Assembly: GCA_016703535.1 (NCBI GenBank)
Contig: JADJBV010000001.1
Span: forward strand, 4,082,001-4,146,000
DNA from: Deltaproteobacteria bacterium
GTDB taxonomy: Bacteria > Myxococcota > Kuafuiibacteriia > Kuafuiibacteriales > Kuafuiibacteriaceae
Direction of reading: 5' to 3'
DNA: 64,000 nucleotides
Numbering within the stretch: the stretch's first letter is position 1; each line of letters opens with the position of its first letter. The notes beneath the pieces were generated by a model. The model did not search any database. It saw nothing but the letters and a program-made list of their open reading frames with translations, and was not told the origin of the DNA. This document shows positions 25,164-33,682 of the stretch, in pieces. The position numbers and the translations under genes are program-made.

Positions 25164-25880
25164 ATGAAGCCCGACGAGATCCAAAACATCCTAGAGCGCA
25201 CCTTGGCCGATCGCCGGCTGACCCGCTCCGAACAACAAGCGCTGAAGGCCGTGTTGGCCGAGTGGAACCCAAAGCCGGAGGAGCGAGCCCGAGTGAGGGC
25301 TCAGGCCTTCGCGGCGGCCCGCGCGTCGTTGGCTCAACCCGACGCCACCTTGGTGCTGGAGTGGCTCGACGACTTCCTCAAGTTGCTGGACGCGCCGCCC
25401 AGCGGACCGGTCACGCCGGCTCGCAACCAAGTGGCCGAGGCGCACTTCAGCCCCGGCTACGCGTGCCTCGACAAGTTGCTGGCCTTGATCGACGCCGCCC
25501 GCTCCAGCTTGGACGTCTGCGTCTTCACCATCACCGACGATCGGATCTCTCGGGCGTTGGTAGACGCCCACCGGGACGGCAAAAAAGTCCGGGTCATCAC
25601 CGATGACGAAAAGTCCTTCGATCCCGGCTCGGACATCGGCCGGCTCGAGGGCGCGGGCCTGGAGGTCCGGATCGATCGGCTCCCGGCCCACATGCACCAC
25701 AAGTTTTGCATCTTCGATCGTTCGGTGTTGGTGACCGGGAGCTACAACTGGACCCGCAGCGCCGCCGAATACAACTTCGAGAACCTGCTGGTCAGCGACG
25801 ACCGGCGCCACGTCGAGCCGTTCCAGCGGGCCTTTGAAGACCTCTGGAAACAACTCAACCCAAGGAATCTGAGCCCATGA
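25164..25880 (+). CDS. Phospholipase D-like protein, single HKD motif (nuclease-like)
   Basis: Product of 238 residues. Residues 1-80 are a charged helical domain; 90-230 are one PLD half with FSPG at 95-98 and the catalytic HxK(x4)D at H178, K180, D185, then GSYNWTRSA. A single HKD motif and this small size fit dimeric Nuc/Zucchini-type nucleases or phosphodiesterases better than two-motif phospholipases. No signal peptide, so it acts in the cytosol. Upstream: small membrane protein; downstream: acyl-CoA ligase overlapping by ATGA. Substrate (nucleic acid or lipid) is unknown. Confidence 0.85.
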   Translation: MKPDEIQNILERTLADRRLTRSEQQALKAVLAEWNPKPEERARVRAQAFAAARASLAQPDATLVLEWLDDFLKLLDAPPSGPVTPARNQVAEAHFSPGYACLDKLLALIDAARSSLDVCVFTITDDRISRALVDAHRDGKKVRVITDDEKSFDPGSDIGRLEGAGLEVRIDRLPAHMHHKFCIFDRSVLVTGSYNWTRSAAEYNFENLLVSDDRRHVEPFQRAFEDLWKQLNPRNLSP

Positions 25881-27691
25881 CGGACTTTCGCTCCCTCGCC
25901 CAACTCTTCTTGCACCGGGTCAACAGCAGCCCGAGCGCGATGGCCTACCAGTTCCCCAAAGGGGACTCGGACTGGCAGAGCATCAACTGGAAAGAGGCCG
26001 GCGAACGGGTCAAACACATCGCCCTCGGTTTGGTCGGCCTGGGCCTCGGCCAAGCCGAACGGGTGGCCATCTTGTCGTCGACCCGGGTCGAGTGGATCTT
26101 GGCCGACTTCGGCATCCTCTGCGGCGCCGGCGCCACGACCACTATCTACCCGTCCAACACCGCCGAGGAGTGTGCGTACATCCTCAACGACTCCCAGTCG
26201 GTCTTGGCCTTCGCCGAAAACGCCGAACAGATCACCAAGTTGGCCTCGGTCAAAGGGGAGCTCAAGACCCTGAAGAAGGTGATCGTGATCGACGGCCCCG
26301 GCGGCCACGACGGCTGGGTGATCTCCCTCGGAGAGCTGGAGCGGATGGGCAAAGAACGCGCCGCCGCCAACCCAGGCGAGTACCAGAAGTTGGTCGACAG
26401 CGTGGAGCCCACCCACCTGGCCACCTTGATCTACACCTCGGGCACCACGGGCAAACCGAAGGGCGTGATGTTGCCCCACGAGGCCTGGTTGACCACCGGC
26501 TTCGGCATCGATCAGCTGGGCCTGCTCAAAGGGACCGATCACCAATACCTCTGGCTGCCTTTGGCCCACTCCTTTGGGAAGGTGTTGGAGGTGGCCCAGG
26601 TGGCGATCGGCTTCCCGACCACCGTCGACGGTCGGATCCCCAAGCTGGTCGATAACCTTGGGGTTATCAAACCCACCTTTATGGCGGCGGCCCCGCGGAT
26701 CTTCGAGAAGGTCTACAACAAGGTGGTCACCGGCGCGACCGAAGCCGGCGGGCTGAAGCTGAAGATCTTCCGTTGGGCCATGGGCGTGGGGCGAGAGGTC
26801 TCAGCGCTCCAGCAGCGGGGCCAGCAGCCGAGCGGCGGTTTGGCTTTGCAGCTGAAGGTGGCCGACAAGTTGGTGTTCTCCAAGCTGCGCAACCGCTTCG
26901 GGGGTCGCATCCGCTTCTTCATCTCGGGCAGCGCCCCTTTGTCCCGGGAGATGGCCGAGTTCTTCCACGCCGCCGGCATCTTGATCTGCGAGGGCTACGG
27001 CCTGACCGAGTCGAGCGCCGCCAGCTTCGTGAACCGGCCTGAAAAGTTCCGCTTTGGCACGGTGGGCCTCCCGGTCCCCGGCGTGCAGGTGAAGATCGCC
27101 GAAGAGGGCGAGATCCTCCTGGGCGGCAAGGCGATCATGCAGGGCTATTATGGCCTCCAAGAAGCGACGACCGAGGCCCTGACCGAAGATCGTTGGCTCC
27201 GGACCGGCGACATCGGCGAGCTGGACGCCGAGGGTTTCTTGCGGATCACCGATCGGAAGAAGGACCTGATCAAGACCTCCGGCGGAAAATACGTGGCGCC
27301 GCAAAAGCTGGAGGGCACTTTGAAGTCCAAGTGCCCCTACCTGAGCCAGGTGATCATCCACGGCGACGGTCGCAACTTCTGTGTCGCCTTGGTGACTCTC
27401 GACGAAGAGGGCATCGTCAAGTGGGCCGCCGAAAACGGCATGCCCGACAAGACACCCAAGGAACTCTCCAGTGATCCCAAGGTCAAGGCGATGATCAAGA
27501 CCGCGGTCGACGAGCTGAACCAAGGTCTGGCCAGCTACGAGTCGGTGAAGGACTTCGCGATCTTGCCCCGGGATCTCACGGTCGAAGAAGGTGAACTCAC
27601 GCCTTCGCTCAAGGTGAAGCGAAGGGTGGTTGAGAAGAAATACGCTGCCCTCCTCGACCAGTTCTATCAGGGCTCACTCAAACAAGTCTGA
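25877..27691 (+). CDS. Long-chain acyl-CoA ligase (AMP-forming)
   Basis: Adenylates a carboxylic acid, probably a fatty acid, and transfers it to CoA. 604 residues with all core motifs: LIYTSGTTGKPKGVMLPHE (A3), EGYGLTESSAA (A5), RTGDIGELDAEGFLRITDRKKD (A7-A8), and KTSGGKYVAPQKLE. The length and EGTLKSKCPYLSQV region fit the FadD15/bacterial very-long-chain group. Last gene of the MoxR operon, overlapping the PLD gene (ATGA). Its place may be chance or may point to a lipid theme shared with the PLD and membrane proteins. Confidence 0.92.
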   Translation: MTDFRSLAQLFLHRVNSSPSAMAYQFPKGDSDWQSINWKEAGERVKHIALGLVGLGLGQAERVAILSSTRVEWILADFGILCGAGATTTIYPSNTAEECAYILNDSQSVLAFAENAEQITKLASVKGELKTLKKVIVIDGPGGHDGWVISLGELERMGKERAAANPGEYQKLVDSVEPTHLATLIYTSGTTGKPKGVMLPHEAWLTTGFGIDQLGLLKGTDHQYLWLPLAHSFGKVLEVAQVAIGFPTTVDGRIPKLVDNLGVIKPTFMAAAPRIFEKVYNKVVTGATEAGGLKLKIFRWAMGVGREVSALQQRGQQPSGGLALQLKVADKLVFSKLRNRFGGRIRFFISGSAPLSREMAEFFHAAGILICEGYGLTESSAASFVNRPEKFRFGTVGLPVPGVQVKIAEEGEILLGGKAIMQGYYGLQEATTEALTEDRWLRTGDIGELDAEGFLRITDRKKDLIKTSGGKYVAPQKLEGTLKSKCPYLSQVIIHGDGRNFCVALVTLDEEGIVKWAAENGMPDKTPKELSSDPKVKAMIKTAVDELNQGLASYESVKDFAILPRDLTVEEGELTPSLKVKRRVVEKKYAALLDQFYQGSLKQV

Positions 27692-27692
27692 A

Positions 27693-27713
27693 GGTCCCGC
27701 CACCGGCGGACCC
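27693..27713 (+). terminator. Weak hairpin after the acyl-CoA ligase gene
   Basis: GGTCCCGCC-ACC-GGCGGACC forms a stem of eight pairs with one bulged C just after the stop codon. It is followed by a mixed CCTACGTTT stretch instead of a clean T-run, so termination strength is doubtful. Confidence 0.35.
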
Positions 27714-27874
27714 CTACGTTTGGCCTCGCCCGCGGCGGTCTCGCCGATGGGAACGCGAGTTGCATTGATGTGAGGCGTGGTCCGAAAAACCTCGCAACTC
27801 CGTGTCGAGATCGTGGCCGATTGCCCCGTTGTCCCAACTTGCCCCACCCCGTACCGTCTCCAAAAGGGAGAGCG

Positions 27875-28987
27875 ATGCGGATAGCACTGAAGTTGGCCCT
27901 CCTCCTGATGCTGGGGATCGTCCTGGTGTTGGCCCTACACATCGCCTTCCCCTCCGACCACCTGGATGAACTCGGCCCAGCGGCCACGGCGGCGTTGCGG
28001 TTCGATCAGCTGAGGTTGGCCGGCAGCATGCTGCTGGTCACGGGCTTGATCACCCTCGGGGTCTGCGTGACCCGGATCGGCCGGCCGATCAACGCCCTCC
28101 GAGATCAGGTGCGGGCGGTCGCCGATGGCTCCGTTTGGGGCCCGGTGAAGTTGGATGAGTTGGATGAGATCGCGGATCTCGGACTGGAGATCAACCGAAT
28201 GTGCCAGGAGATGGAGTTGGCCCGCCAGAAGATCGCAGACGAAGCCACCGCCCGGGAAGACGCTTTGGAGAACCTGCGCCACGTGGAGCGCCTGGCGGCG
28301 GTCGGCAAGGTGGCCTCGATCGTAGCGCACGAACTGGGTACACCGCTCAACGTGATCTCGGCCCGGGCGGCGATGATCGCCGACGGTGAAGCCTCCCCGG
28401 AGGAGACCGCCGAAAGCGCCAGGGTGATCGTCGAGCAGAGCCAACGGATGTCCCGGATCATCCGTGAGGTCTTGGGTAAGGTCCGGAAAGGCCCGCCCGA
28501 ACGGAGTGACTTCGTGCTGAATGACCTCGTGAAACAGTCGGTCACTCTATTGAGTCGATCCGCCGCCAAACACCACGTGGTGATCGACGTCGTCGACGAG
28601 GGAGCACCGAAAACTCTCCACCTGGACGCCAGCCGGATCACCCAAGTGTTGACCAACCTGATCACCAACGGGATCCAGGCCATGCCCAAGGGCGGGAACC
28701 TGACGGTCAAGACAGGCCTGGTCGGCGCCAACCCGAAGGAGCGGCGCGCCCCCGACGGGTACACGACCATTTCGGTCTGCGACGCCGGCATCGGGATCTC
28801 GGAGGAACAACTCAAGATGATCTTCAAGCCCTTCTTCTCCACCAAAGGTGAACAGTCCGGGACGGGCTTGGGCCTCGCGGTGTGCGAGGGCATCGCCCGG
28901 GAACACAGCGGGTGGATCGACGTGAACAGTGAGGTCGGCAAGGGGAGCTGCTTCAAGCTCTGCCTGCCGATGGGAGGAGGAGCGTGA
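27875..28987 (+). CDS. Membrane sensor histidine kinase
   Basis: Kinase of 370 residues. Two membrane helices (about 3-24 and 48-67) enclose only about 25 external residues, so it probably senses within the membrane or through its HAMP-like segment (70-125). The phosphoacceptor is H152 in VAHELGTPLNVI; the ATPase domain has QVLTNLITNGIQAMP (N box), DAGIGIS (G1) and GTGLGLAV (G2). ATG at 27875 with GGGAG upstream was chosen over the longer open frame. Its stop overlaps the start of the NtrC-type regulator, its likely partner. Confidence 0.92.
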   Translation: MRIALKLALLLMLGIVLVLALHIAFPSDHLDELGPAATAALRFDQLRLAGSMLLVTGLITLGVCVTRIGRPINALRDQVRAVADGSVWGPVKLDELDEIADLGLEINRMCQEMELARQKIADEATAREDALENLRHVERLAAVGKVASIVAHELGTPLNVISARAAMIADGEASPEETAESARVIVEQSQRMSRIIREVLGKVRKGPPERSDFVLNDLVKQSVTLLSRSAAKHHVVIDVVDEGAPKTLHLDASRITQVLTNLITNGIQAMPKGGNLTVKTGLVGANPKERRAPDGYTTISVCDAGIGISEEQLKMIFKPFFSTKGEQSGTGLGLAVCEGIAREHSGWIDVNSEVGKGSCFKLCLPMGGGA

Positions 28988-30381
28988 TGCACGGGAAGTT
29001 CCTCTTCGTCGACGATGACGTGAACCTCTGCCAAACGGTGGCGATGGCGATGTCAAAGCGCGGCACCCTCACCAGCTGGTGCACCAACGCCAAGGAGGCC
29101 TTGGAGCTGGCGTTGGCCGAAGACTTCAAGTGTGTGGTCACCGACCTCCACATGGATGGGATGGATGGCCTGGAGTTGTGCCGCCAAGTGGTCGAACACC
29201 GACCCCACGTCCCGGTGATCGTCTTGACCGCCTTCGGCAGCATGGAGACCGCGGTGGCCGCGATCCGGGTCGGGGCCTACGACTTCTTGGCCAAGCCCTT
29301 CGACGTCGAGGCCTTGAGCTTGGCCGTCGATCGGGCCGCCCGCCACTTCGCCCTGAAAGAGGAGGTGAAGCGCTTGCGTTTGGTGGTCGATGGCAACGAC
29401 GGTGAAGACCCGATCTTGGGGCGCAGCGCCGCCATCCGTAAGGTCCTGGACTTGATCGCCAGAGTTGCCGAAACCGATGCTAGCGTCTTGATCACCGGAG
29501 AAAGTGGGACCGGCAAAGAGCTGGTGGCCCGTTCGGTCCACAACCGCAGCGCCCGAAAGGATGGTCCCTTCGTGGCGGTCAACTGCGCGGCGATGCCGGA
29601 AGCGCTCCTCGAGAGTGAACTCTTTGGGCACGTCAAAGGGGCCTTCACCGACGCCAAGGCGGCCCGCACCGGGCTGTTTGTGGCGGCCCAGGGCGGCACC
29701 CTGTTCCTGGACGAGATCGCCGAGCTCCCCTTGGGGATGCAAGTGAAGTTGCTCCGGGCCCTGCAGGAGCGGAGCGTGCGCCCAGTCGGGGCCAGCACCG
29801 AGGTGCCCTTTGACGCTCGGATCATCACCGCCACCAACCGAGACCCGGAGGCCGAGGTGGCCGCGGGTCGCTTTCGGGAGGACCTCTACTACCGGATCAA
29901 CGTGGTGCGGATCCCGGTGCCACCGCTGCGGGCCCGAGATGGAGACATCCTGTTGTTGGCCCAAAAGGCGCTGGAGCGCTTCTCGCGAAGCAACGGCAAA
30001 CATGTCCTCGGGATCACGCCGGCAGCGGCCGAACGACTCTTGACCTACCCCTGGCCAGGCAACGTGCGGGAGCTGCAGAACAGCATGGAGCGGGCGGTGG
30101 CTTTGACCCGCTTCGACCAGATCGTCATTGAGGATCTGCCGGATCAGGTCCGGGAGGGTCGGGGCTCGACGGGGGGTACGGTCGAACCCCGTCTCGAGTT
30201 GCTGCCGATGCACGAGGTGGAGCGGCGCTACATCTTGAGGGTCCTCCAGGCGGTCGGGGGCAACAAGAGCCAAGCCGCCGATGTCCTGGGTCTGGACCGA
30301 AAGACCCTGTACCGTAAACTGGAGGCCTATCAAGGGGCCCGAACCGAGGGCGCGACGCCCGGAAGGCCGGCCCTACCATGA
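28984..30381 (+). CDS. NtrC-family sigma54-dependent response regulator
   Basis: Regulator of 465 residues: receiver domain with phospho-Asp D54 (VVTDLHMDG), AAA+ sigma54-activator domain (Walker A GESGTGKE, sigma54-contact loop GAFTDA in place of GAFTGA, Walker B-type TLFLDEIAELP), and a Fis-type helix-turn-helix at the end (NKSQAADVLGLDRKTLYRKL). GTG at 28984 overlaps the kinase stop; the next codon is ATG and could serve instead, both behind GGAGGAG. It should activate sigma54 promoters; one candidate lies at 30884 downstream. Confidence 0.93.
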   Translation: MMHGKFLFVDDDVNLCQTVAMAMSKRGTLTSWCTNAKEALELALAEDFKCVVTDLHMDGMDGLELCRQVVEHRPHVPVIVLTAFGSMETAVAAIRVGAYDFLAKPFDVEALSLAVDRAARHFALKEEVKRLRLVVDGNDGEDPILGRSAAIRKVLDLIARVAETDASVLITGESGTGKELVARSVHNRSARKDGPFVAVNCAAMPEALLESELFGHVKGAFTDAKAARTGLFVAAQGGTLFLDEIAELPLGMQVKLLRALQERSVRPVGASTEVPFDARIITATNRDPEAEVAAGRFREDLYYRINVVRIPVPPLRARDGDILLLAQKALERFSRSNGKHVLGITPAAAERLLTYPWPGNVRELQNSMERAVALTRFDQIVIEDLPDQVREGRGSTGGTVEPRLELLPMHEVERRYILRVLQAVGGNKSQAADVLGLDRKTLYRKLEAYQGARTEGATPGRPALP

Positions 30382-30809
30382 ACGAAGCCCATTCCGTGCC
30401 CGTCAATTCTTCCATCCCCAAACGACGGCGGGCGGTCGTTGCCGAAGACGACCTCGAGATGCGTCGCCTCTTGGTGGTCGCCTTGGAGCGAGAAGGTTTT
30501 GCGGTGACTGCGGTTTCCGATGGGCTCGAGTTGCTCGACCTCATCGACGTGTTGGCCGGTCCCCCGTCTCTTGAAAACCCAGGCCTCCCCGACCTGGTGA
30601 TCAGCGACGTGGTGATGCCCCACTGCACCGGCCTGAGCGCTTTGGCGGCGATCAAGCGGATGGGGCACACCTACCCCTTCGTGGTGATCACCGCCTTCGG
30701 CGACGACCACACCCACAACGAAGCCCTGCGCCTCGGAGCCGCGGCGGTCTTCGACAAACCCCTCGGCCTTTCGGAGCTGCGGAGTATGGTGGCCCGGCTG
30801 GTGCCCTGA
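30378..30809 (+). CDS. Single-domain response regulator
   Basis: Stand-alone receiver of 143 residues with acidic pocket AEDD, phospho-Asp D77 (LVISDVVMP), switch threonine in VVITAFGDD and lysine in FDKPLG. The ATG overlaps the stop of the NtrC-type gene, so kinase, sigma54 regulator and receiver form one signalling operon. It has no output domain; it could compete for phosphate or act on a partner elsewhere. Confidence 0.9.
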   Translation: MNEAHSVPVNSSIPKRRRAVVAEDDLEMRRLLVVALEREGFAVTAVSDGLELLDLIDVLAGPPSLENPGLPDLVISDVVMPHCTGLSALAAIKRMGHTYPFVVITAFGDDHTHNEALRLGAAAVFDKPLGLSELRSMVARLVP

Positions 30810-30847
30810 GCGAACGCCCGGCAGCCCGGGCCGGCCAGGGACAATTC

Positions 30848-30867
30848 GCCCCGCCAAGAGGGGCTTT
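30848..30867 (+). terminator. Weak terminator-like hairpin
   Basis: GCCCC-N7-GGGGC followed by TTTGCG lies 38 bp after the receiver gene and before the sigma54-type site. Stem of five pairs, short T-run. Confidence 0.3.
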
Positions 30868-30883
30868 GCGCATCATCTGGTCA

Positions 30884-30899
30884 TGGCGCGTTCGATGCA
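30884..30899 (+). promoter_or_regulatory. Candidate sigma54 (-24/-12) promoter
   Basis: TGGCGCG at 30884-30890 and TGCA at 30896-30899 place GG (30885-30886) and GC (30897-30898) exactly 10 bp apart, as sigma54 needs. The -12 half has A in place of the first T. Transcription would start near 30910, 13 bp before the small gene at 30923. The NtrC-type regulator encoded just upstream is an obvious possible activator. Confidence 0.4.
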
Positions 30900-30922
30900 T
30901 TCTTGGTGCAGCCGAGGCCTCC

Positions 30923-31135
30923 ATGGCAACCAAGGCACGAAGACTCACTCTGCTCGGCAAGTTGGTGGCAGCCACCTTCGACGAAGCGGCCAAACACACG
31001 ACGGACCAACAGCTGGCCTCCCGCGTGGCGACCGAGGTGGTCTTGACCATGTTGCGCAAGTCGCGACGTCACACCTCACCCCTGGAGAAGGCCCGACCGA
31101 GTGGCGTCGCCGCCAGCATGAGCTGGTTATCATGA
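30923..31135 (+). CDS. Small hypothetical protein
   Basis: Product of 70 residues starting MATKARRLTLLGKLVAATFD, basic and helical (LLGKLVAATFDEAAKHTTDQ; ATEVVLTMLRKSRR), with a Ser/Pro tail. GAGG stands upstream of the ATG at 30923. The frame is open a further 19 codons upstream but those would overlap the candidate sigma54 promoter. No family recognised. Confidence 0.5.
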   Translation: MATKARRLTLLGKLVAATFDEAAKHTTDQQLASRVATEVVLTMLRKSRRHTSPLEKARPSGVAASMSWLS

Positions 31136-31214
31136 GGCCTTGCTGGTTGATCCCCGAGAGGGTCTGCGCCGCTTGCGCTAAGACAACTTACGCTACGAAG
31201 AACGGAGCATCGTC

Positions 31215-31523
31215 ATGAACCAACATACCAGCAACACCATCGATCCAGTCCGCAGCCGACTGCGGGCGACGTTGGCCACCATTCAAAACGAGCTGAACTT
31301 GCTCAGTGTCCCCGGCCAAGGGAACAACAACCCCGAGATCCTGCGGGTCGCGTTTTTGGATCTGGTGAACCAGCTGGATCTCGGCCCTGAGCCAGCGGTC
31401 CGAGAGTGCGCTTTTTGCGGCCACCTGGGCCGCCTCGAGGCCAAGTTGTGTGGTTATTGCTGGCGGCCTTCACTCCGGACGCTGCCGGTAGCCATGGCCA
31501 CACACGTGTCCGCCGCTCCGTAG
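31215..31523 (+). CDS. Small zinc-ribbon-like protein, C-terminus probably altered
   Basis: Product of 102 residues with CGGAGC before the ATG. An N-terminal helix (PVRSRLRATLATIQNELNLL) precedes a probable zinc ribbon with paired CxxC sites: CAFCGHLGRLEAKLCGYC at about 66-83. The last 15-20 codons run into the antisense of the GH130 pseudogene, so the present C-terminus was probably created by the rearrangement that truncated that gene. Function unknown; such ribbons are common in small regulators of two-component operons. Confidence 0.6.
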   Translation: MNQHTSNTIDPVRSRLRATLATIQNELNLLSVPGQGNNNPEILRVAFLDLVNQLDLGPEPAVRECAFCGHLGRLEAKLCGYCWRPSLRTLPVAMATHVSAAP

Positions 31524-32045
31524 TAGAGATGGATCGTGTCATTGTCCGCTCCCATCGTGAGACCACAAGGAAAGACAACGTTCGGCACATCACCCCGTTG
31601 TTCGTAAGGCGCTTCGGGGCCGAAGATCCAGGAGTCCCCGCGCAAGAGGCAGTGATCCAGCCGCTCCTTCTCGAACAGGGCGATCCCCAGCCGGTAGAGA
31701 GAGCCGGAGGCCGTGTGCGATCCGGTGCGGCAAAAGGGCGGCGTCTTTGTCGTCGGGCTGCATCACCAGGCCGAAGCGCTCGAAGGAGTGGAAGTCTTCG
31801 GTCAGGGCCAAGGCCACGCCCGGACCACTGCGGCTGAAGGCGGTGTAGGCCACCACGTATTTGCCCAGCTCTTCCACGAAGGTGATCCGGGGGTCTTCGA
31901 TGCCCCAGAGCTCCTCGGGGAAGTTGACGGGATCCCGTTGTAAGGTGGGCTTTGGGTCGATCACCCAACCGTCGACCCCGTTTTGTGAGCGGGCCGCCGA
32001 GAAGTGGGAGTGGCCGGTCCGATCTTCGACCCGACAGGGCTCCAT
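31470..32045 (-). pseudogene. Broken GH130 glycoside phosphorylase
   Basis: Two pieces of a GH130 (mannoside phosphorylase type) protein in different frames. The first piece (about 32045-31725) reads RVEDRTGHSHFSAARS, LWGIEDPRITFVEELGKY, VALALTEDFHSFERFG and DKDAALLPHRI. The sequence then jumps to the C-terminal piece (about 31720-31470): HTASGSLYRLGIALFEKE, FGPEAPYEQRG, GDVPNVVFPCG, LYYGAADTCVAMAT. The central part that follows HRI in the family (active-site middle, to the GVR before HTASG) is missing, as are the N-terminus and the last residues. So it is deleted at both ends and internally and cannot be active. Confidence 0.8.
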
Positions 32046-32159
32046 CCATTGAATAGAATCCATTCGCTGGTGCCCAGGTGTCGCGCCAGCACCACCAAGG
32101 CCTGTTCGCTACCTGGGCTTGGTACACTTCGCAGTTCGTTCCGGATCCCCATCTCACCC

Positions 32160-32543
32160 TCAGCTTCTGCGTGATAGGGCTCGGACCCAACCCACCACAC
32201 TTTTGAAATCGACGGCGAGGTCCCGCCACTCTCCTTCAACCGCGATCTTCGAGGCCTCCCAGTCTTCGAACTCGGCGGACTCCAACGCCTGCAGGCGCGA
32301 TTGGGAGTCGACCACCTTGAGGCGCAACACCTCGAGGGCCTCCCGGGCCGCCACGAACCTGGCGTCTATCGGGTCGGCCAACCGGGCCTGCAGCTCCGCG
32401 ATCCCGGTGCCCCAACCGCGGAGCTGCGCGGCCCTACGACCCACGTGTCTTTGACGAGTCTCCAGGCGCACCGGCCGGACCAGAGGGTCCACCTCCAGCA
32501 ACACCGGCGCCGAACGCCGACCTGGCCGACCGTCATCGCTCAT
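32160..32543 (-). CDS. Coiled-coil protein of the stress operon
   Basis: Product of 127 residues, ATG overlapping the stop of the Lmo0937-like gene (ATGA). Residues 45-127 are a charged heptad-rich helix (ELQARLADPIDARFVAAREA, LEVLRLKVVDSQSRLQALES) ending in a Trp-rich section EDWEASKIAVEGEWRDLAVD. The tail resembles Sll1863-type stress proteins in pattern (WExxK ... EWxDL). No signal peptide. Last intact gene of the CsbD/OmpA operon. Confidence 0.65.
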   Translation of the reverse strand: MSDDGRPGRRSAPVLLEVDPLVRPVRLETRQRHVGRRAAQLRGWGTGIAELQARLADPIDARFVAAREALEVLRLKVVDSQSRLQALESAEFEDWEASKIAVEGEWRDLAVDFKSVVGWVRALSRRS

Positions 32544-32725
32544 GGGATGGACTTTTTCCCTACCCGTGCCTTCTGAGGGATGAAGCGCCGAGAGACCACC
32601 AGCTGAGCCACGACCGAGAGGATCGCGAGCACCAGCAAGACGTGAATCATACCCCCCATCGTATAGGAGCTGATCAGCCCCACAGCCCACAACACCGCCA
32701 TCAGCAACGCGACTGTCCACAACAT
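32540..32725 (-). CDS. Lmo0937-family small membrane protein
   Basis: Product of 61 residues: two hydrophobic segments (MLWTVALLMAVLWAVGLIS and GGMIHVLLVLAILSVVAQLV) around the family hallmark SSYTMGG, then a basic tail. Lmo0937 proteins are small stress-linked membrane proteins found beside CsbD genes; exact role unknown. Lies 27 bp after the OmpA gene in the same operon. Confidence 0.85.
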   Translation of the reverse strand: MLWTVALLMAVLWAVGLISSYTMGGMIHVLLVLAILSVVAQLVVSRRFIPQKARVGKKSIP

Positions 32726-32752
32726 AAACGCCCCCTTCCTTCCCCGCTGCGA

Positions 32753-33682
32753 TCAGTTCGAGCCGAGCTTGGCCTGAGCCGGCGAGACGATGATCTCTAC
32801 CCGACGGTTGTTGGCTCGCCCTTCGGCGGTGTTGTTCTCCGACACCGGTCGCGACGAGCCGAAGCCCTTCGACGACACGCGGTCGGTCGCGACACCACTG
32901 GACACCAAATACTCGCGCACCGCTTGAGCCCGCTCCTCAGACAAAGTCTGGTTGTAGGAGTCTTTCCCTTGAGAGTCGGTGTGGCCTTCGACGACCATCA
33001 TCGAGTCCGGATCTTCGCGGGTCAGCACCTTGGCGACGTCCTTCAGCCGGGTCTGGGCCGCGGGCAAAAGCGCGGACTTGGCCGAAGCGAACAACACGCT
33101 GCCGGACAGCGTGATCACCATGCCTCGTGGCTCCTGCTTGACGGTGGCGATCCGAGCCAGCTCGAGGGCCATTTGGGCCGACCGTTTTTCCATCTCGGCG
33201 GCCTTGGCCTCCATTTCGACGGTCTTGTCTTTCAGCTCGGCGCTCTTGACCCGCTCGTTCTGGAGCGCCTCTCCCTGAGCGGCCAAGGCGGTTTTGGTGC
33301 GCCCCAACTCGGCGGAGGTCATGGCCACCGTCTTCTTCTCTTCGGCGTGCATCTGAGCGACGATCGCGTCCCGCGCCTCGAGGGTCTTGCGGGCTCGGGC
33401 CACCGACTCCGCCAGCTCGGCTCGGCGCAGAGCCAAGTAGAACTGATCGCGGGCGGCCGGGGTGTCACCGACGTCGGCGTACATCGCCTCGGCGAAGTCG
33501 AGCTGCTTCTTCGCGACGTGGAGATCCGCCGGGTTGATCTGTTGGGCCGGGCCCTTTTCAGCTCGGGCATAGGCGGCCCGCGCCAAGACGGCGTCTTTGG
33601 GAGGTGCCGGCGTGGCACAGGCCACCAAGGCGATGACGCCCCCGATGGCCAGCGGTCGTAGGATTTGGATGGGGTTCTTCAC
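32753..33682 (-). CDS. OmpA-family lipoprotein with DUF4398-like N-terminus
   Basis: Outer-membrane-anchored protein of 309 residues that binds peptidoglycan. Lipobox VALVAC near residue 22. Residues 30-180 are long helices with a DUF4398-like part (KQLDFAEAMYADVGDTPAARDQFYLA) and a coiled coil (KTVEMEAKAAEMEKRSAQMA). Residues 190-305 are the OmpA domain: VEGHTDSQGKDSYNQTLSEERA, VSSKGFGSSRPVSENNT, NRRVEIIV, with the Asp and Arg that hold diaminopimelate. ATG overlaps the stop of the DUF4398 gene (ATGA). Confidence 0.92.
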   Translation of the reverse strand: MKNPIQILRPLAIGGVIALVACATPAPPKDAVLARAAYARAEKGPAQQINPADLHVAKKQLDFAEAMYADVGDTPAARDQFYLALRRAELAESVARARKTLEARDAIVAQMHAEEKKTVAMTSAELGRTKTALAAQGEALQNERVKSAELKDKTVEMEAKAAEMEKRSAQMALELARIATVKQEPRGMVITLSGSVLFASAKSALLPAAQTRLKDVAKVLTREDPDSMMVVEGHTDSQGKDSYNQTLSEERAQAVREYLVSSGVATDRVSSKGFGSSRPVSENNTAEGRANNRRVEIIVSPAQAKLGSN

